64,000 nucleotides of DNA from an uncultured Polaribacter sp. (GTDB lineage: Bacteria > Bacteroidota > Bacteroidia > Flavobacteriales > Flavobacteriaceae), in NCBI RefSeq assembly GCF_947500975.1, contig NZ_CANMUE010000010.1, positions 81,602 to 145,601 on the forward strand, in the 5' to 3' direction. Shown here piece after piece: positions 1-9,174 of the stretch. Position 1 is the stretch's first letter. Each line of letters starts with the position of its first letter. Under the pieces are notes generated by a model, which was not told the DNA's origin, ran no database searches, and was given only the letters and a program-made list of their open reading frames with translations. The translations under genes were made by a program, and so were the position numbers.

Positions 1-1487
1 GAATTAGAATATTTTTCTGTGATATTAATAATTGCTGAGTCCAGCCCAAATTTTGTTAAAACAGGAGATGTTAAAGTATGCGATAAGTTTCTAATTTTTT
101 TTGATGCTTCAGAAATTATTTCTTGCGCTTTATTAACTTCGTTTGGAGTTTTAACTTCTAAAGTTGTTCTTGCTGCCTGTAAATGAAGGTTTGCCGAAGA
201 TAATAAAGCACTAACACTATCATGCAAAACTTCCGAAATTTCTTGTCTCTCTAATTCTTTAGCATCTATAGTTGCATTAAGTATTCTATTTTTAGTTTCG
301 GTATTTAACTTATCTAGTTTTTGTTTCTGTATTAATTTTATTTGGGTCAGCTTTAATTCTAAGTTTTTTCCCCTTAAATTTACTACCACAATAACACTTA
401 TTAGTAATATAAAAATGAAAAAAGAGATAATAATAATTATTCGAGTTTTATCTTTTTCTTTTACAATTTGTAGCTCTTGATCTTTTTTTAGTAGCCTTTT
501 TTTTGTGTTAAAATCATATTTATATCCTAATTCTTTCACTCTAGCCTTTATTTCAACATCTCTTATCTCATCTTCAATTTCATTTGCTTTTTCTAGAATA
601 TCATATGCTTTATAATCATTTAAGTTTCGCATTGCCCAAGCTAAATTGTAGTATAAAAAAACTTTAGATTTTAATGCAGCTTCGGTACTATCATTTTTAA
701 TTAAATTTGATCCATTAATATATATATCTTTTGCTTTTTTATATTTTTTTTGTGATAAATAAATATTACCTAAATTATTTCTTGCGCTTGCTTCAAGAAA
801 CCTATCTTTTTGTCTATGGTGAATGTTAATTGCTTTCATTGCATAATCTTCTGCCTTAGAATACAGAGATTCACTTTCATAAATTCCTGACAAGTTAGAA
901 AACATTGTCGCTTTTATTTTTAAAAACTCGTCATTAAAAATAGGCAAACTTTCTATTTTTTTATAATAAAATTTAGCACTATCACTATATGAATGATTTA
1001 TTTTTTCTTTATTAATATAAGCTAGCTGTTGAAAGGAAGATCCAATTTTTAGATATATTTCTGCTTCATTAATGGCTGAAGTTGAATTGCTATTCGTTTC
1101 ATTTAATATATTATAATTAAAGTAATGAAGAGACTCTTTATAAAACCTTAGCGCTTGAAGATAATTATTAGTTTTACTATAAATTTTTGCTATTAATAAA
1201 GAAAGTAAATAAGAATATTCTTCGTTTTTATATTCTTTACAATAATCATAAATCTCCAATGCCTTTTCTAAAGCTGGCTGAAAATTTTCTTCTTTATAAA
1301 TAGCAATTACCTCATTATATTTAACTTTAAAAATAGAATCATTTTCAACAAAAAACACTGAAGAAGTTTCTTTAAAAAAGACCTCTTCAGTATAATGTTC
1401 ATTACCAAATATTTTAGCAAAAAAAATGTTAAAATAAATTAAAGTAATAGTTAATAAGTAATTATTTTTCAAAAAAAACTTAATCAT
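1..1487 (-). CDS. TPR sensor histidine kinase (partial, C-terminus off window)
   Basis: Read by hand on the minus strand from the ATG at 1487; the frame stays open to base 1, so about 495 residues are visible and the ATPase domain lies outside the window. An N-terminal hydrophobic stretch (residues 7-25) looks like a signal or anchor. Helical TPR-like repeats follow to about residue 320, then one membrane segment (about 350-370) and a HisKA_3-type dimerisation helix with RQEISEVLHDS, putting the phospho-accepting His near residue 421. This is the NarL/DegS kinase type that pairs with LuxR-type regulators, and such a regulator is two genes upstream. The ATG overlaps the end of the lipoprotein gene by 8 bp, so translation is probably coupled. 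The periplasmic TPR part suggests a peptide or envelope signal; that is inference. Confidence 0.85.
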   Translation of the reverse strand, partial: MIKFFLKNNYLLTITLIYFNIFFAKIFGNEHYTEEVFFKETSSVFFVENDSIFKVKYNEVIAIYKEENFQPALEKALEIYDYCKEYKNEEYSYLLSLLIAKIYSKTNNYLQALRFYKESLHYFNYNILNETNSNSTSAINEAEIYLKIGSSFQQLAYINKEKINHSYSDSAKFYYKKIESLPIFNDEFLKIKATMFSNLSGIYESESLYSKAEDYAMKAINIHHRQKDRFLEASARNNLGNIYLSQKKYKKAKDIYINGSNLIKNDSTEAALKSKVFLYYNLAWAMRNLNDYKAYDILEKANEIEDEIRDVEIKARVKELGYKYDFNTKKRLLKKDQELQIVKEKDKTRIIIIISFFIFILLISVIVVVNLRGKNLELKLTQIKLIQKQKLDKLNTETKNRILNATIDAKELERQEISEVLHDSVSALLSSANLHLQAARTTLEVKTPNEVNKAQEIISEASKKIRNLSHTLTSPVLTKFGLDSAIINITEKYSN

Positions 1488-2145
1488 TTATAATTATTCT
1501 TGGCTTTCTTCTTGTTTCTACTGTTGATGATTTGGAAGCATAATTATAATTAACAAAATCAATTTTTAATGGTTTTCCATCTTCTTTTTCTAAATCTCTT
1601 TTAAACTTTGCAACATCGCTATCTCCTTCTTTTAAGTGAACTTCATAAGTTTCATTATCAGAGTTATAAGCAAAACTTACTTCAACATTATTATTTACTT
1701 TAAATTCAAGTTCAAAAGTTTCATCTTTATTTTGTTTAATACTATAAGATTTTAATTTATTTGTGTCTGTTGACCCTTTAGATAAAAATTTAATATCATC
1801 ATCATAAACTGTAATAAAACCAGTTTTATTTGTGTTTGAATCTTCAAAGCTTAATTGTAATTTTTCTCCTACAAATACATCTTTAGTAAATTTATCTAAT
1901 ACTGTTTTCTCTGAGGGAGTAAAAAAAAATTCTTTTTTATTAGTTTCCTCATCATAAACTTCATTTACATCAGCATTATTTATCTTTAATTCTAAAGAAT
2001 AAGCTCCAAAGCCATCTTTATTTAAGGTATAAGTTTCTAATAAAGCTGAATTAGGGGACTCAATTAATTCTGCATTTTCTGTATCGCAAGAAAAAAACAA
2101 AACACAACATAAAATAGTTATAGAAATCGTTTTTAATGTTTTCAT
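1480..2145 (-). CDS. Putative lipoprotein of unknown function
   Basis: 221 residues with a lipoprotein signal: a hydrophobic stretch, then a lipobox ending in Cys20 (VLFFSC). The mature part is acidic, lysine-rich and soluble-looking, with alternating short strand-like segments (for example YSLELKINN and FELEFKVNN), as in a beta-sandwich; I recognise no family. It lies between the response regulator and the sensor kinase and overlaps the kinase start by 8 bp, so it is probably part of the same signalling unit. It could be a periplasmic ligand-binding accessory of the kinase or an output protein of the system. Function unknown. Confidence 0.7.
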   Translation of the reverse strand: MKTLKTISITILCCVLFFSCDTENAELIESPNSALLETYTLNKDGFGAYSLELKINNADVNEVYDEETNKKEFFFTPSEKTVLDKFTKDVFVGEKLQLSFEDSNTNKTGFITVYDDDIKFLSKGSTDTNKLKSYSIKQNKDETFELEFKVNNNVEVSFAYNSDNETYEVHLKEGDSDVAKFKRDLEKEDGKPLKIDFVNYNYASKSSTVETRRKPRIIIND

Positions 2146-2223
2146 GATAATAGATTTTGGGAAAAATGATTATATTATATATAATATTAATTAATATTTA
2201 TATGTAAACATAAGTTTGGGGAT

Positions 2224-2889
2224 TTATACTATATTGTTTTTTACAGCGTACATTGCTAAACCTACTGAGTTTTTTACTTTAATTTTTCTTAATAAATTTT
2301 TTCTATATGTATCAACTGTACTAATGCCAATATTTAACTTATCAGCAATTTGTGTTGTATTATACTCTTCTGTAATTAATTTTAATACTTTTAATTCTCT
2401 ATCTGTTAGTTGTTCAATTACAAATTTATTTGGTAAATTCCCTTCAGGAACTGATTGTCCTGAAATAGATTTTATCAATTTTCTTTGAATATCATCACTA
2501 AAATATTGCTCTCCTCTAGACACTGCTTTTATTGCATTGATAATATGTTCTCCTGCATTGTTTTTGGAAATATAGCCTAAACAACCAAGTTTCAACATTT
2601 CTTCTACAATCTTCACATCATCATAACTAGATAATACAATTGTTTTATGATCAATTTTCAACTTATTAAGATGCTTAAGAACTTCGATGCCATCTATAAC
2701 AGGCATTGTAATATCTAAAATTAGAACATCGGCTTTGTTTTTCTTTTTACTAAACCATTCAAGCACTTCTGCTCCATTTAGTGAAAAACCATTGACTTCG
2801 ATATCTTTATCGGTTTTTATAATAGCAATGATTCCTTCAATTAAAATCTTATGATCATCAGCTACATGAACGTAAATTTTTTTTCTCAT
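2224..2889 (-). CDS. LuxR-family response regulator
   Basis: 221 residues with the NarL/FixJ layout. The receiver domain (1-125) has the acidic pair in VADDHK, the phospho-acceptor Asp59 in DVLILDITMP, and the conserved Ser and Lys regions (IVLSSYDD, ISKNN). A LuxR-type helix-turn-helix (about 155-215) contains LTDRELKVLKLITE and TTQIADKLNIGISTVDTYRKN. It is the first gene of a leftward operon with a lipoprotein and a TPR-type sensor kinase. A palindrome array lies 45-110 bp upstream of its start and may be its own operator. The regulon cannot be told from the sequence. Confidence 0.93.
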   Translation of the reverse strand: MRKKIYVHVADDHKILIEGIIAIIKTDKDIEVNGFSLNGAEVLEWFSKKKNKADVLILDITMPVIDGIEVLKHLNKLKIDHKTIVLSSYDDVKIVEEMLKLGCLGYISKNNAGEHIINAIKAVSRGEQYFSDDIQRKLIKSISGQSVPEGNLPNKFVIEQLTDRELKVLKLITEEYNTTQIADKLNIGISTVDTYRKNLLRKIKVKNSVGLAMYAVKNNIV

Positions 2890-2933
2890 TATTGTATGTC
2901 AGCAAATTTAATATGGTTATTTAATGTACACAA

Positions 2934-2999
2934 TCCCTATTTATAGGGAAATTTATAGCTCCCCATTTATAAGGAGTAACTCCCTATAAATGGGGAGCT
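2934..2999. promoter_or_regulatory. Nested palindrome array upstream of response regulator
   Basis: Two adjacent inverted repeats share one theme. TCCCTATTTATAGGGA (2934-2949) is a 16-bp palindrome with TTTA at its centre. AGCTCCCCATTTATA (2957-2971) is perfectly complementary to TATAAATGGGGAGCT (2985-2999), and the spacer holds a second stem, GGAGT/ACTCC. The unit CCCNATTTATA thus occurs three times in alternating orientation, 45-110 bp upstream of the regulator start. It may be an operator cluster, an RNA hairpin in the leader, or a small mobile palindrome. Confidence 0.6.
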
Positions 3000-3050
3000 G
3001 AATAATTTATTTAATTTCTAAAGTTAATGATATTTAATAATTATAAAAAC

Positions 3051-3082
3051 AAAAAACCGAGATTGAATCTCGGTTTTTTTTT
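3051..3082 (-). terminator. Intrinsic terminator after DUF4293 gene
   Basis: AAAAAACCGAGATT pairs perfectly with AATCTCGGTTTTTT around one central base. T-runs on both strands allow it to work both ways; it lies 27 bp past the stop of the leftward gene at 3109. Confidence 0.8.
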
Positions 3083-3108
3083 CGCACTAAATATACTAAT
3101 TGTTAGTA

Positions 3109-3540
3109 TTATCGTAATCTATCAACAGATTTTACAAGATCTTCATCCTTTTTAATCGCCTTATTTGCTAAAACAAGAAGCAATACAGCCAAAATTGGTA
3201 AGAACATCCCAATACCTTTCTCAGAAACTGAAGTTTCTCCAGATAATGTTAGAGATAAATAAATCAATAATCCTAATAAAAAAAGATTAATCAAAATTAT
3301 AATTCGCCCGATAACAAATTGCAATTTTCTATTTTTATATAAAAATATAGTTACAAATGATGAAAGAGCGGATAGAAAAAATAGAATTGGTATTATTTTT
3401 AATGATAATACTTCTTCCGAAAACAAATCTAAAACAAATATTTTTTCTTTTAAAGTATTCCACAAATTAAATACAAAAATTAATCCTCCAGAAATTATAG
3501 AAACTAATAATAAATAAATTGTTTGTATTCTTTGTATCAT
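3109..3540 (-). CDS. DUF4293 family membrane protein
   Basis: 143 residues from the ATG at 3540. This start is preferred over an ATG at 3654 because the family begins with MIQRIQTIYLL and the 38 upstream residues are low-complexity Phe/Lys-rich sequence over a noncoding promoter region. Four hydrophobic segments are visible (about 5-25, 45-65, 75-95, 98-118), followed by a basic tail (KAIKKDEDLVKSVDRLR). DUF4293 proteins are small four-helix membrane proteins common in Bacteroidota, of unknown function. The gene is divergent from rho, as I recall from related genomes. Confidence 0.85.
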   Translation of the reverse strand: MIQRIQTIYLLLVSIISGGLIFVFNLWNTLKEKIFVLDLFSEEVLSLKIIPILFFLSALSSFVTIFLYKNRKLQFVIGRIIILINLFLLGLLIYLSLTLSGETSVSEKGIGMFLPILAVLLLVLANKAIKKDEDLVKSVDRLR

Positions 3541-3612
3541 GTTTTTTTTCTTGTCTATACAAAAGTAAAACTTCTTTTTTAAAAAGAAAACCTCAATCTT
3601 AAAAAAAAAGTA

Positions 3613-3620
3613 TATATTTG
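3613..3620 (+). promoter_or_regulatory. Candidate -7 element for rho
   Basis: TATATTTG fits the Bacteroidota -7 consensus TAnnTTTG and leaves a leader of about 100 nt before the rho start at 3729. I see no clear -33 TTG at the usual distance, so support is moderate. Confidence 0.4.
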
Positions 3621-3728
3621 TAATGTAAAACCTCACAACAATATTGTATAGCACTATATACAGTTTATAAAATCTAAAAACAAAATTATTGATATTTTAA
3701 GATAATTTTTAACTTAACAAATACATAA

Positions 3729-5405
3729 ATGTTCGAAATTTCTGAACTAAAAGCAAAAACTATTGCTGATTTGCAGACTATTGCAAAAACTATTGGTTTA
3801 ACCAAAACTAGTCAATTAAAAAAACTGGACTTAGTTTATCAAATATTAGATACTCAAGCTGCTAATCCTGCTGCTCCCAAAAAAGATCTTAATAAAGATG
3901 ATAAACCTAAAATAGATAAGCCAAAAAGAAAAAGAGTTGTAAAAAAACAACCTATTGAGGCCACACCTCCTGAAGTAAAAGCGATTGAAGAAACTTCGGA
4001 ATTAGCTGAAAAAAATATTCAGCCTAAAAAAACACCTCAACATAAAAACCCAAACAAGCAGAATAAACCTAAAGTTGATGCAAAAGATAATGTTGTTTTA
4101 GCAAAAAAAACTGTTGAAGTAAAAAAACAGAATAAACCTGTACACAACCATCAAAAAAATCAACAGAAAAATAACAACTCAAATAATCAACAAGGTCCAA
4201 AACCAAGAAGTAAAGACAACAATTCTAAAAATAATACTGTAAATAAAGGTAACAGATCTAACAACAGATATAAGGATCCTGATTTTGAGTTTGATGGTAT
4301 AATTGAAAGTGAAGGTGTCTTAGAAATGATGCCTGATGGATACGGATTTTTACGTTCTTCTGATTACAATTATTTATCATCACCAGATGATATTTATGTA
4401 TCTCAATCTCAAATAAAATTATTTGGATTAAAAACAGGAGATACCGTTAGAGGAAATGTAAGACCTCCAAAAGAAGGTGAAAAGTATTTTCCTTTAATTA
4501 GAGTTTCTAAAATTAATGGTTTAAACCCAAATATTGTTAGAGATAGAGTATCTTTTGAACACTTAACACCTTTATTTCCTCAAGAAAAATTTAATTTAGC
4601 AGAGAAAGGAAATTCCTTATCAACTAGAATAATTGATTTATTTTCTCCTATTGGAAAAGGACAAAGAGGGATGATTGTTGCCCAACCTAAAACGGGTAAA
4701 ACAATGCTTTTAAAAGATGTTGCAAATGCTATTGCTGCTAATCATCCAGAAGTATATCAAATCGTTTTATTAATTGATGAAAGGCCCGAAGAAGTTACAG
4801 ACATGAAACGTAATGTACGTGGAGAAGTAGTAGCGTCAACTTTTGATGAACCTGCAGATAAACATGTAAAAGTTGCAAACATCGTTTTAGAAAAAGCAAA
4901 ACGCTTGGTAGAATGTGGACATGATGTAGTAATTCTTTTAGACTCTATTACACGTTTAGCAAGAGCATACAATACTGTTGCTCCTGCTTCTGGAAAAATA
5001 CTTTCTGGTGGTATAGATGCAAATGCGTTACACAAACCAAAACGTTTCTTTGGAGCTGCTAGAAATATTGAAAATGGTGGTTCTTTAACTATTATTGCTA
5101 CTGCTCTTACAGAAACTGGCTCTAAAATGGATGAAGTTATCTTTGAAGAATTTAAAGGAACTGGAAACATGGAATTACAGTTAGATAGAAATATATCTAA
5201 CAGACGTATTTATCCTGCTATTGATTTAATTAAATCATCTACAAGAAGAGACGATCTATTATTAGATGCAAAAACAGTACAAAGAATGTGGGTTTTAAGA
5301 AAATACTTAGCAGATATGAATCCTATAGAAGCAATGGAATTTATTAATGAAAGAATTAAGTTTTCTAAGAATAATGATGAATTCTTAATTTCTATGAATG
5401 GATAA
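3729..5405 (+). CDS. rho: Transcription termination factor Rho
   Basis: 558 residues, against about 420 for E. coli Rho. Order: Rho_N helical domain (1-45); a long Lys/Asn/Gln/Pro-rich, probably disordered insertion (about 46-185); cold-shock-like RNA-binding domain (about 193-265, [10 protein letters not shown]); then the RecA-like ATPase with Walker A PKTGKT (about residue 320), Walker [17 protein letters not shown] (about 400) and Rho signature segments such as [22 protein letters not shown] (split by reading: [10 protein letters not shown], then [12 protein letters not shown]). It is the hexameric RNA helicase that ends transcription. The extra length lies wholly in the insertion; comparable insertions occur in Bacteroidota Rho, and in Bacteroides thetaiotaomicron this region drives phase separation. 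The gene ends in an exceptionally long hairpin. Confidence 0.97.
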   Translation: MFEISELKAKTIADLQTIAKTIGLTKTSQLKKLDLVYQILDTQAANPAAPKKDLNKDDKPKIDKPKRKRVVKKQPIEATPPEVKAIEETSELAEKNIQPKKTPQHKNPNKQNKPKVDAKDNVVLAKKTVEVKKQNKPVHNHQKNQQKNNNSNNQQGPKPRSKDNNSKNNTVNKGNRSNNRYKDPDFEFDGIIESEGVLEMMPDGYGFLRSSDYNYLSSPDDIYVSQSQIKLFGLKTGDTVRGNVRPPKEGEKYFPLIRVSKINGLNPNIVRDRVSFEHLTPLFPQEKFNLAEKGNSLSTRIIDLFSPIGKGQRGMIVAQPKTGKTMLLKDVANAIAANHPEVYQIVLLIDERPEEVTDMKRNVRGEVVASTFDEPADKHVKVANIVLEKAKRLVECGHDVVILLDSITRLARAYNTVAPASGKILSGGIDANALHKPKRFFGAARNIENGGSLTIIATALTETGSKMDEVIFEEFKGTGNMELQLDRNISNRRIYPAIDLIKSSTRRDDLLLDAKTVQRMWVLRKYLADMNPIEAMEFINERIKFSKNNDEFLISMNG

Positions 5406-5410
5406 TTTCT

Positions 5411-5475
5411 AAATATAAAGCATAAAAAAACCGTTCTAAAAATAAAAAAGAACGGTTTTTTTATGCTTTATATTT
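5411..5475. terminator. Bidirectional terminator, 27-bp perfect stem
   Basis: Bases 5411-5437 are perfectly complementary to 5449-5475, with an 11-nt A-rich loop. The core CCGTTCT/AGAACGG is flanked by A7/T7, so a U-tract follows the GC core on either strand. It separates the convergent rho and PpiD-like genes. Confidence 0.9.
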
Positions 5476-5480
5476 GTATA

Positions 5481-7571
5481 CTAATTTGCGGCATACATAT
5501 TTGATCTACCATCTTTAATACCTGATGCATTTTTAATTGCTTCATACATTTTAAAAGTTAATCTTTTTCTTGCATCTGCAATTCTTTTTCTATTAGAGCC
5601 ATAATTTGGTAAAGCTGTAGGCTCTTCCTTTTTTGTAACAGAAAACGCATATACACCTTTATCTCCTACAATTGAATTATAAACTTTATTTAATTCTGCA
5701 TTATACATTGCTCCTACTATTTTAGGCTCAACTCCTACTCCTGAAAGTGTTGGACTTTTTAAAGTAACACCTGTTGCATTTCTAGTAGCAACACCATTTG
5801 AAGTAGCAAGATCGTTTAAAGTTGTACCAACAAGTTTTTCTTTAATTAAATTAGCTTTCTTTTGTTTCACCAAAATTGGTCTTACTGTAATCGCAGCTTT
5901 TTCAGCAGGCATTAACCCTTTTTTAGTTTTAGATGAAACCATTGCTACTACATGACTTCCTTCTAAATCAAATCTTTTAAAATCACCTGTATTTGTCTCT
6001 GAACCAAAAGCCCAACTTACAATTTGCCTTTGATTTCCTAAACCAGGTACGTTTTCATCTAATACTTTAATACCTACAACAGGTTTAGCACTGTAATTAT
6101 TTTCCTTAGCTACCTCAGCAAAATCTTTACCATTAGTTATTGCTAATGCAAACTCTTCTGAACTCCTAAAAATTGCATTTTCTGTTGCTTCAGAAGCAGT
6201 AATTTTTCTAGTATAAGTAGCTAATTTAAAAACTTTTTGAATATTTTTTTGATCTTCTATGCTTATAATATGAAAACCAAAAGGGGTTTCAACTACATCT
6301 AAAGCTCCTTTTTTATTTGTAAAAGAAAAATCTCTAAAAGCTGGTGTCATTCTATTATAATTAAACCAATCTAATTCTCCGGACTTATCTGAATTAGAAG
6401 CATCTGAAGAAAACTTAGCTGCTAAATCTTTAAACTTGTTTTTATTTCTTTTAACAACAGTTAAAATACTATCTGCTAATTTTTTTGCTTGTTCTTTTGT
6501 TCTAACAACATCTGCAGCAACTCTTTGCCCTCCAACAAAAGGAATTAAAATATGTTTTGCTTTTACAGAATCTGGCATAGATGTAATTTCTGTAATTTTA
6601 GAAATTTTATAAAACCCTTTATCTTTATAAGGTCCAACTACATCTCCAATATTACCTTCAGATATTTTATCTGCAGCTTCTTTATTTATTAAATTCTTAA
6701 ACTGAAAATTAGGGTTAATATTAGAATCAGAATCGTTTTCAGACAAAAACAAAGTATTATTTTCTGATGCTTTAAAGTCTTCAATTAAACTTGATAAATC
6801 TGCACTAATTGCAGCTTCATCTTCTTGAGTGGCAACAATATCAAATTTTACATAAGATAAATCTCTAGATGCTTCAACTTTAAAGTCTTGTTCATTTTTC
6901 TTGATATAAGCTTCTATTTCTGACTTTTTAACTTTCACTAAACTATCTGCAATTGAAGTAAAAGGAACTTGTACAAACTGAGCGTTTAATTTTGTGTTAT
7001 CAATTAAATATTCTGCTTCACCTTCTTTTAAAGAAGCTCCTAAACCAGCAGTTACTAGATTATTATAAGTATTTCTTTCAGCATTATCTCTAACTTGATT
7101 CATATAATTTGACCACTGAGCCCATAATTGAGTTTTACCGTCTTTTTCAGTTGCTAAAAATTGCTTAAACTTTGTTTCATCAAATAAACCTGCCTCATTT
7201 TGATATCTTGGATCATTTTGTACAAAAGATGCATTAACAACTTCATTCCAAACATCTGCTTCTCCAATTGAAATACCAGCTTTTGATAACTGATTTTTAT
7301 ATATTTTTTTTCTTAAAATATTATTCCAAACTGTTTTTGCAGCTTGCATTTCAGAAACATTACCTCCTGCTTGTTGTTTGTATTGCTCTAATTCATTTGC
7401 AAATTCTTGTCTAGAAATGGTTTCTCCATTCACTTCTCCTACCTCATTTATTTTGCTTGAGTTAAAAAAATCACCAAGAGTTGATGGATCTAATACAAAT
7501 GCAAAAAGTGCTAATCCAATAATGATGATTAAGAACATTGAACGTTCTCTAATTTTTGATAAAATTGCCAT
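5481..7571 (-). CDS. PpiD/SurA-like peptidylprolyl isomerase, membrane anchored
   Basis: 696 residues. A short cytoplasmic N-terminus (MAILSKIRERS) is followed by one membrane helix (about 12-30), a SurA_N-like chaperone region (about 35-250), a parvulin-type PPIC domain (about 335-445, with SVKAKHILIPF, SSDASNSDKSGELDWF and TPFGFHIISI) and a second, weaker C-terminal foldase-like region. The layout matches PpiD, the inner-membrane periplasmic chaperone that helps outer-membrane proteins emerging from Sec. It is the last gene of the leftward envelope operon and ends at the hairpin shared with rho. Confidence 0.92.
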   Translation of the reverse strand: MAILSKIRERSMFLIIIIGLALFAFVLDPSTLGDFFNSSKINEVGEVNGETISRQEFANELEQYKQQAGGNVSEMQAAKTVWNNILRKKIYKNQLSKAGISIGEADVWNEVVNASFVQNDPRYQNEAGLFDETKFKQFLATEKDGKTQLWAQWSNYMNQVRDNAERNTYNNLVTAGLGASLKEGEAEYLIDNTKLNAQFVQVPFTSIADSLVKVKKSEIEAYIKKNEQDFKVEASRDLSYVKFDIVATQEDEAAISADLSSLIEDFKASENNTLFLSENDSDSNINPNFQFKNLINKEAADKISEGNIGDVVGPYKDKGFYKISKITEITSMPDSVKAKHILIPFVGGQRVAADVVRTKEQAKKLADSILTVVKRNKNKFKDLAAKFSSDASNSDKSGELDWFNYNRMTPAFRDFSFTNKKGALDVVETPFGFHIISIEDQKNIQKVFKLATYTRKITASEATENAIFRSSEEFALAITNGKDFAEVAKENNYSAKPVVGIKVLDENVPGLGNQRQIVSWAFGSETNTGDFKRFDLEGSHVVAMVSSKTKKGLMPAEKAAITVRPILVKQKKANLIKEKLVGTTLNDLATSNGVATRNATGVTLKSPTLSGVGVEPKIVGAMYNAELNKVYNSIVGDKGVYAFSVTKKEEPTALPNYGSNRKRIADARKRLTFKMYEAIKNASGIKDGRSNMYAAN

Positions 7572-7692
7572 ACTTTGTTAGTTTAATTTCAGTTGGCGAA
7601 TATACGATTTGGGTTTTAATATTGCAACCTCTTTTGTAGTTATTAAACTAGTTACTTTGAAGGATTATAAATTAAGAATACAGTTTATTACT

Positions 7693-8961
7693 TTATCCTT
7701 CTTTATCTATAATTTTAATTTTTACTTCTTCAATTTTTGCACCGTTCATTTTTAAAATCTTTATTTCAAAATTTTCAATTTCTACGTGTTCTTTTTCAAC
7801 AGGAATATTTTCTGTATGCTCTATAATATAACCGCCTAAAGTTTCATAAGCTTCAGATTTTTGAATATTTAAATTATACTCTTCATTTAAATAATCTATT
7901 TCTAATCTTGCAGAAAAGTTAAACTCAATTTTGCTTATTTTTTCTTCTAAAAATTCTTGACTATCATGCTCATCTTCTATTTCTCCAAACAACTCTTCTA
8001 CAATATCCTCAATTGTTATCATACCAGAAGTACCACCATACTCATCAACCACAACGGCAACACTTTTCCTTTTTTTAATTAAACTATTTAAAACATCATT
8101 TATCATCATAGATTCTGGCACAATTTCTACTGGCAATAAAATAGATTTAATAGTTTTAGGTTTCTTAAAAAGTTCAAAGGCATTTACATATCCTAAAACA
8201 TCGTCTAAAGATGATTTATAGATGATTATTTTTGATAAGCCAGAATCAATAAATAAACTTTTTAAATTGGATACTTTTTCATGAATTTCTACTGAAACAA
8301 TTTCAGTTCTTGGCACCATAACTTCTCTTGCTTTTACATTTTGAAATTGTAGCGCGTTTTGAAAAATTTGAATTTCAGAATCTAAATCATCATGGTCATT
8401 TCCGGTTTCTAATTGCTCATTTATATAATTACCTAGTTCTTCTTTACTAAATTCTGTTTGTAATTGATCTGAACTTGTTTTAAAGAAAATACGTAAAAAA
8501 AAATCAGAAATTTTTGTGATAAACTCTGAAAAGAAATGAAATAAATAATAGAAAATATATGCAGGAACAGCAAAAATATTTAAAACCTCATTTGCGTATA
8601 TTCTAAAAATAGCTTTTGGTAAAAACTCTGCTGTAACCAAAATTATAACTGTAGAAATAATTGTTTGAATTAATAAGACAGAAAACTCATTAAAATTTTC
8701 TGACAAAGAAAAAACATCAATCAAAAATTTACCCATGTAATAACTATAAATTACCAAAGAAATATTATTACCAACCAACATTGTAGTAATAAATTTTGAT
8801 GACTTTTGAGTAATCTTAGTTAAAATTTTAGGAATAAAACCATCCTTTTTTTTCTCTAACTCTAAGTGCATCTTATTTGCAGAAACAAAAGCAATTTCCA
8901 TACCTGAAAAAAATGCAGATAATAATATAGAGATTATTATAATTAGAAGTTCTACTTCCAT
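7693..8961 (-). CDS. CNNM/CorC-HlyC family membrane protein with CBS domains
   Basis: 422 residues: a DUF21/CNNM transmembrane domain (about 1-150, starting LLIIIISILLSAFFSGMEIA, with the usual SGxEIA motif), a CBS pair (about 205-325, VMVPRTEIVSVEI and IKKRKSVAVVVDEYGGTSG) and a CorC_HlyC domain (about 340-420). Family members act in Mg2+ (or Co2+) transport or its regulation; the gliding protein GldE belongs to the same family, but gldD and other gld neighbours are absent, so I use the family name only. It lies in the coaX-lptC-PpiD operon, 8 bp after a small membrane protein gene. Confidence 0.9.
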   Translation of the reverse strand: MEVELLIIIISILLSAFFSGMEIAFVSANKMHLELEKKKDGFIPKILTKITQKSSKFITTMLVGNNISLVIYSYYMGKFLIDVFSLSENFNEFSVLLIQTIISTVIILVTAEFLPKAIFRIYANEVLNIFAVPAYIFYYLFHFFSEFITKISDFFLRIFFKTSSDQLQTEFSKEELGNYINEQLETGNDHDDLDSEIQIFQNALQFQNVKAREVMVPRTEIVSVEIHEKVSNLKSLFIDSGLSKIIIYKSSLDDVLGYVNAFELFKKPKTIKSILLPVEIVPESMMINDVLNSLIKKRKSVAVVVDEYGGTSGMITIEDIVEELFGEIEDEHDSQEFLEEKISKIEFNFSARLEIDYLNEEYNLNIQKSEAYETLGGYIIEHTENIPVEKEHVEIENFEIKILKMNGAKIEEVKIKIIDKEG

Positions 8962-8969
8962 TTAAAAAA

Positions 8970-9173
8970 TTAGGTTTTATTTTTGCTGTTTCTAATTTCT
9001 ACTTTTTTTCTAAAATGTCTTTTAAAGAAAAACACTAAAGTAATAAAAATTGAAAAGCCAATAAATATGTAAGCTCTCTCTCTTTCAGAATTCCAACGAA
9101 TTAAACCTTCAATTAAACAAATTACTGCAACTAATAAATATCCGTATTGAAAAAATTTCCAAATTTTGTTCAT
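8970..9173 (-). CDS. Small membrane protein, unknown
   Basis: 67 residues with two hydrophobic segments (about 8-24 and 34-50) and a very basic C-terminus (KRHFRKKVEIRNSKNK). It starts one base after lptC stops and ends 8 bp before the CorC-like gene, so it is in the operon. I recognise no family. Tight packing between two envelope genes supports a real gene despite its size. Confidence 0.7.
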   Translation of the reverse strand: MNKIWKFFQYGYLLVAVICLIEGLIRWNSERERAYIFIGFSIFITLVFFFKRHFRKKVEIRNSKNKT

Positions 9174-9174
9174 A

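Noticed and set aside
3541..3654. 38-residue N-terminal extension of the DUF4293 gene
   Set aside because: Low-complexity residues over the divergent promoter region; the family starts at MIQRIQTIYL.
4757..5170. 137-aa antisense ORF inside rho
   Set aside because: Fully overlaps the conserved ATPase domain of rho and has no recognisable protein features.
7693..8961. Naming the CorC/CNNM-like gene gldE
   Set aside because: The family fits, but no gldD, ssb or mutY neighbours are present, and non-gliding paralogues are common at this coaX-lptC locus.
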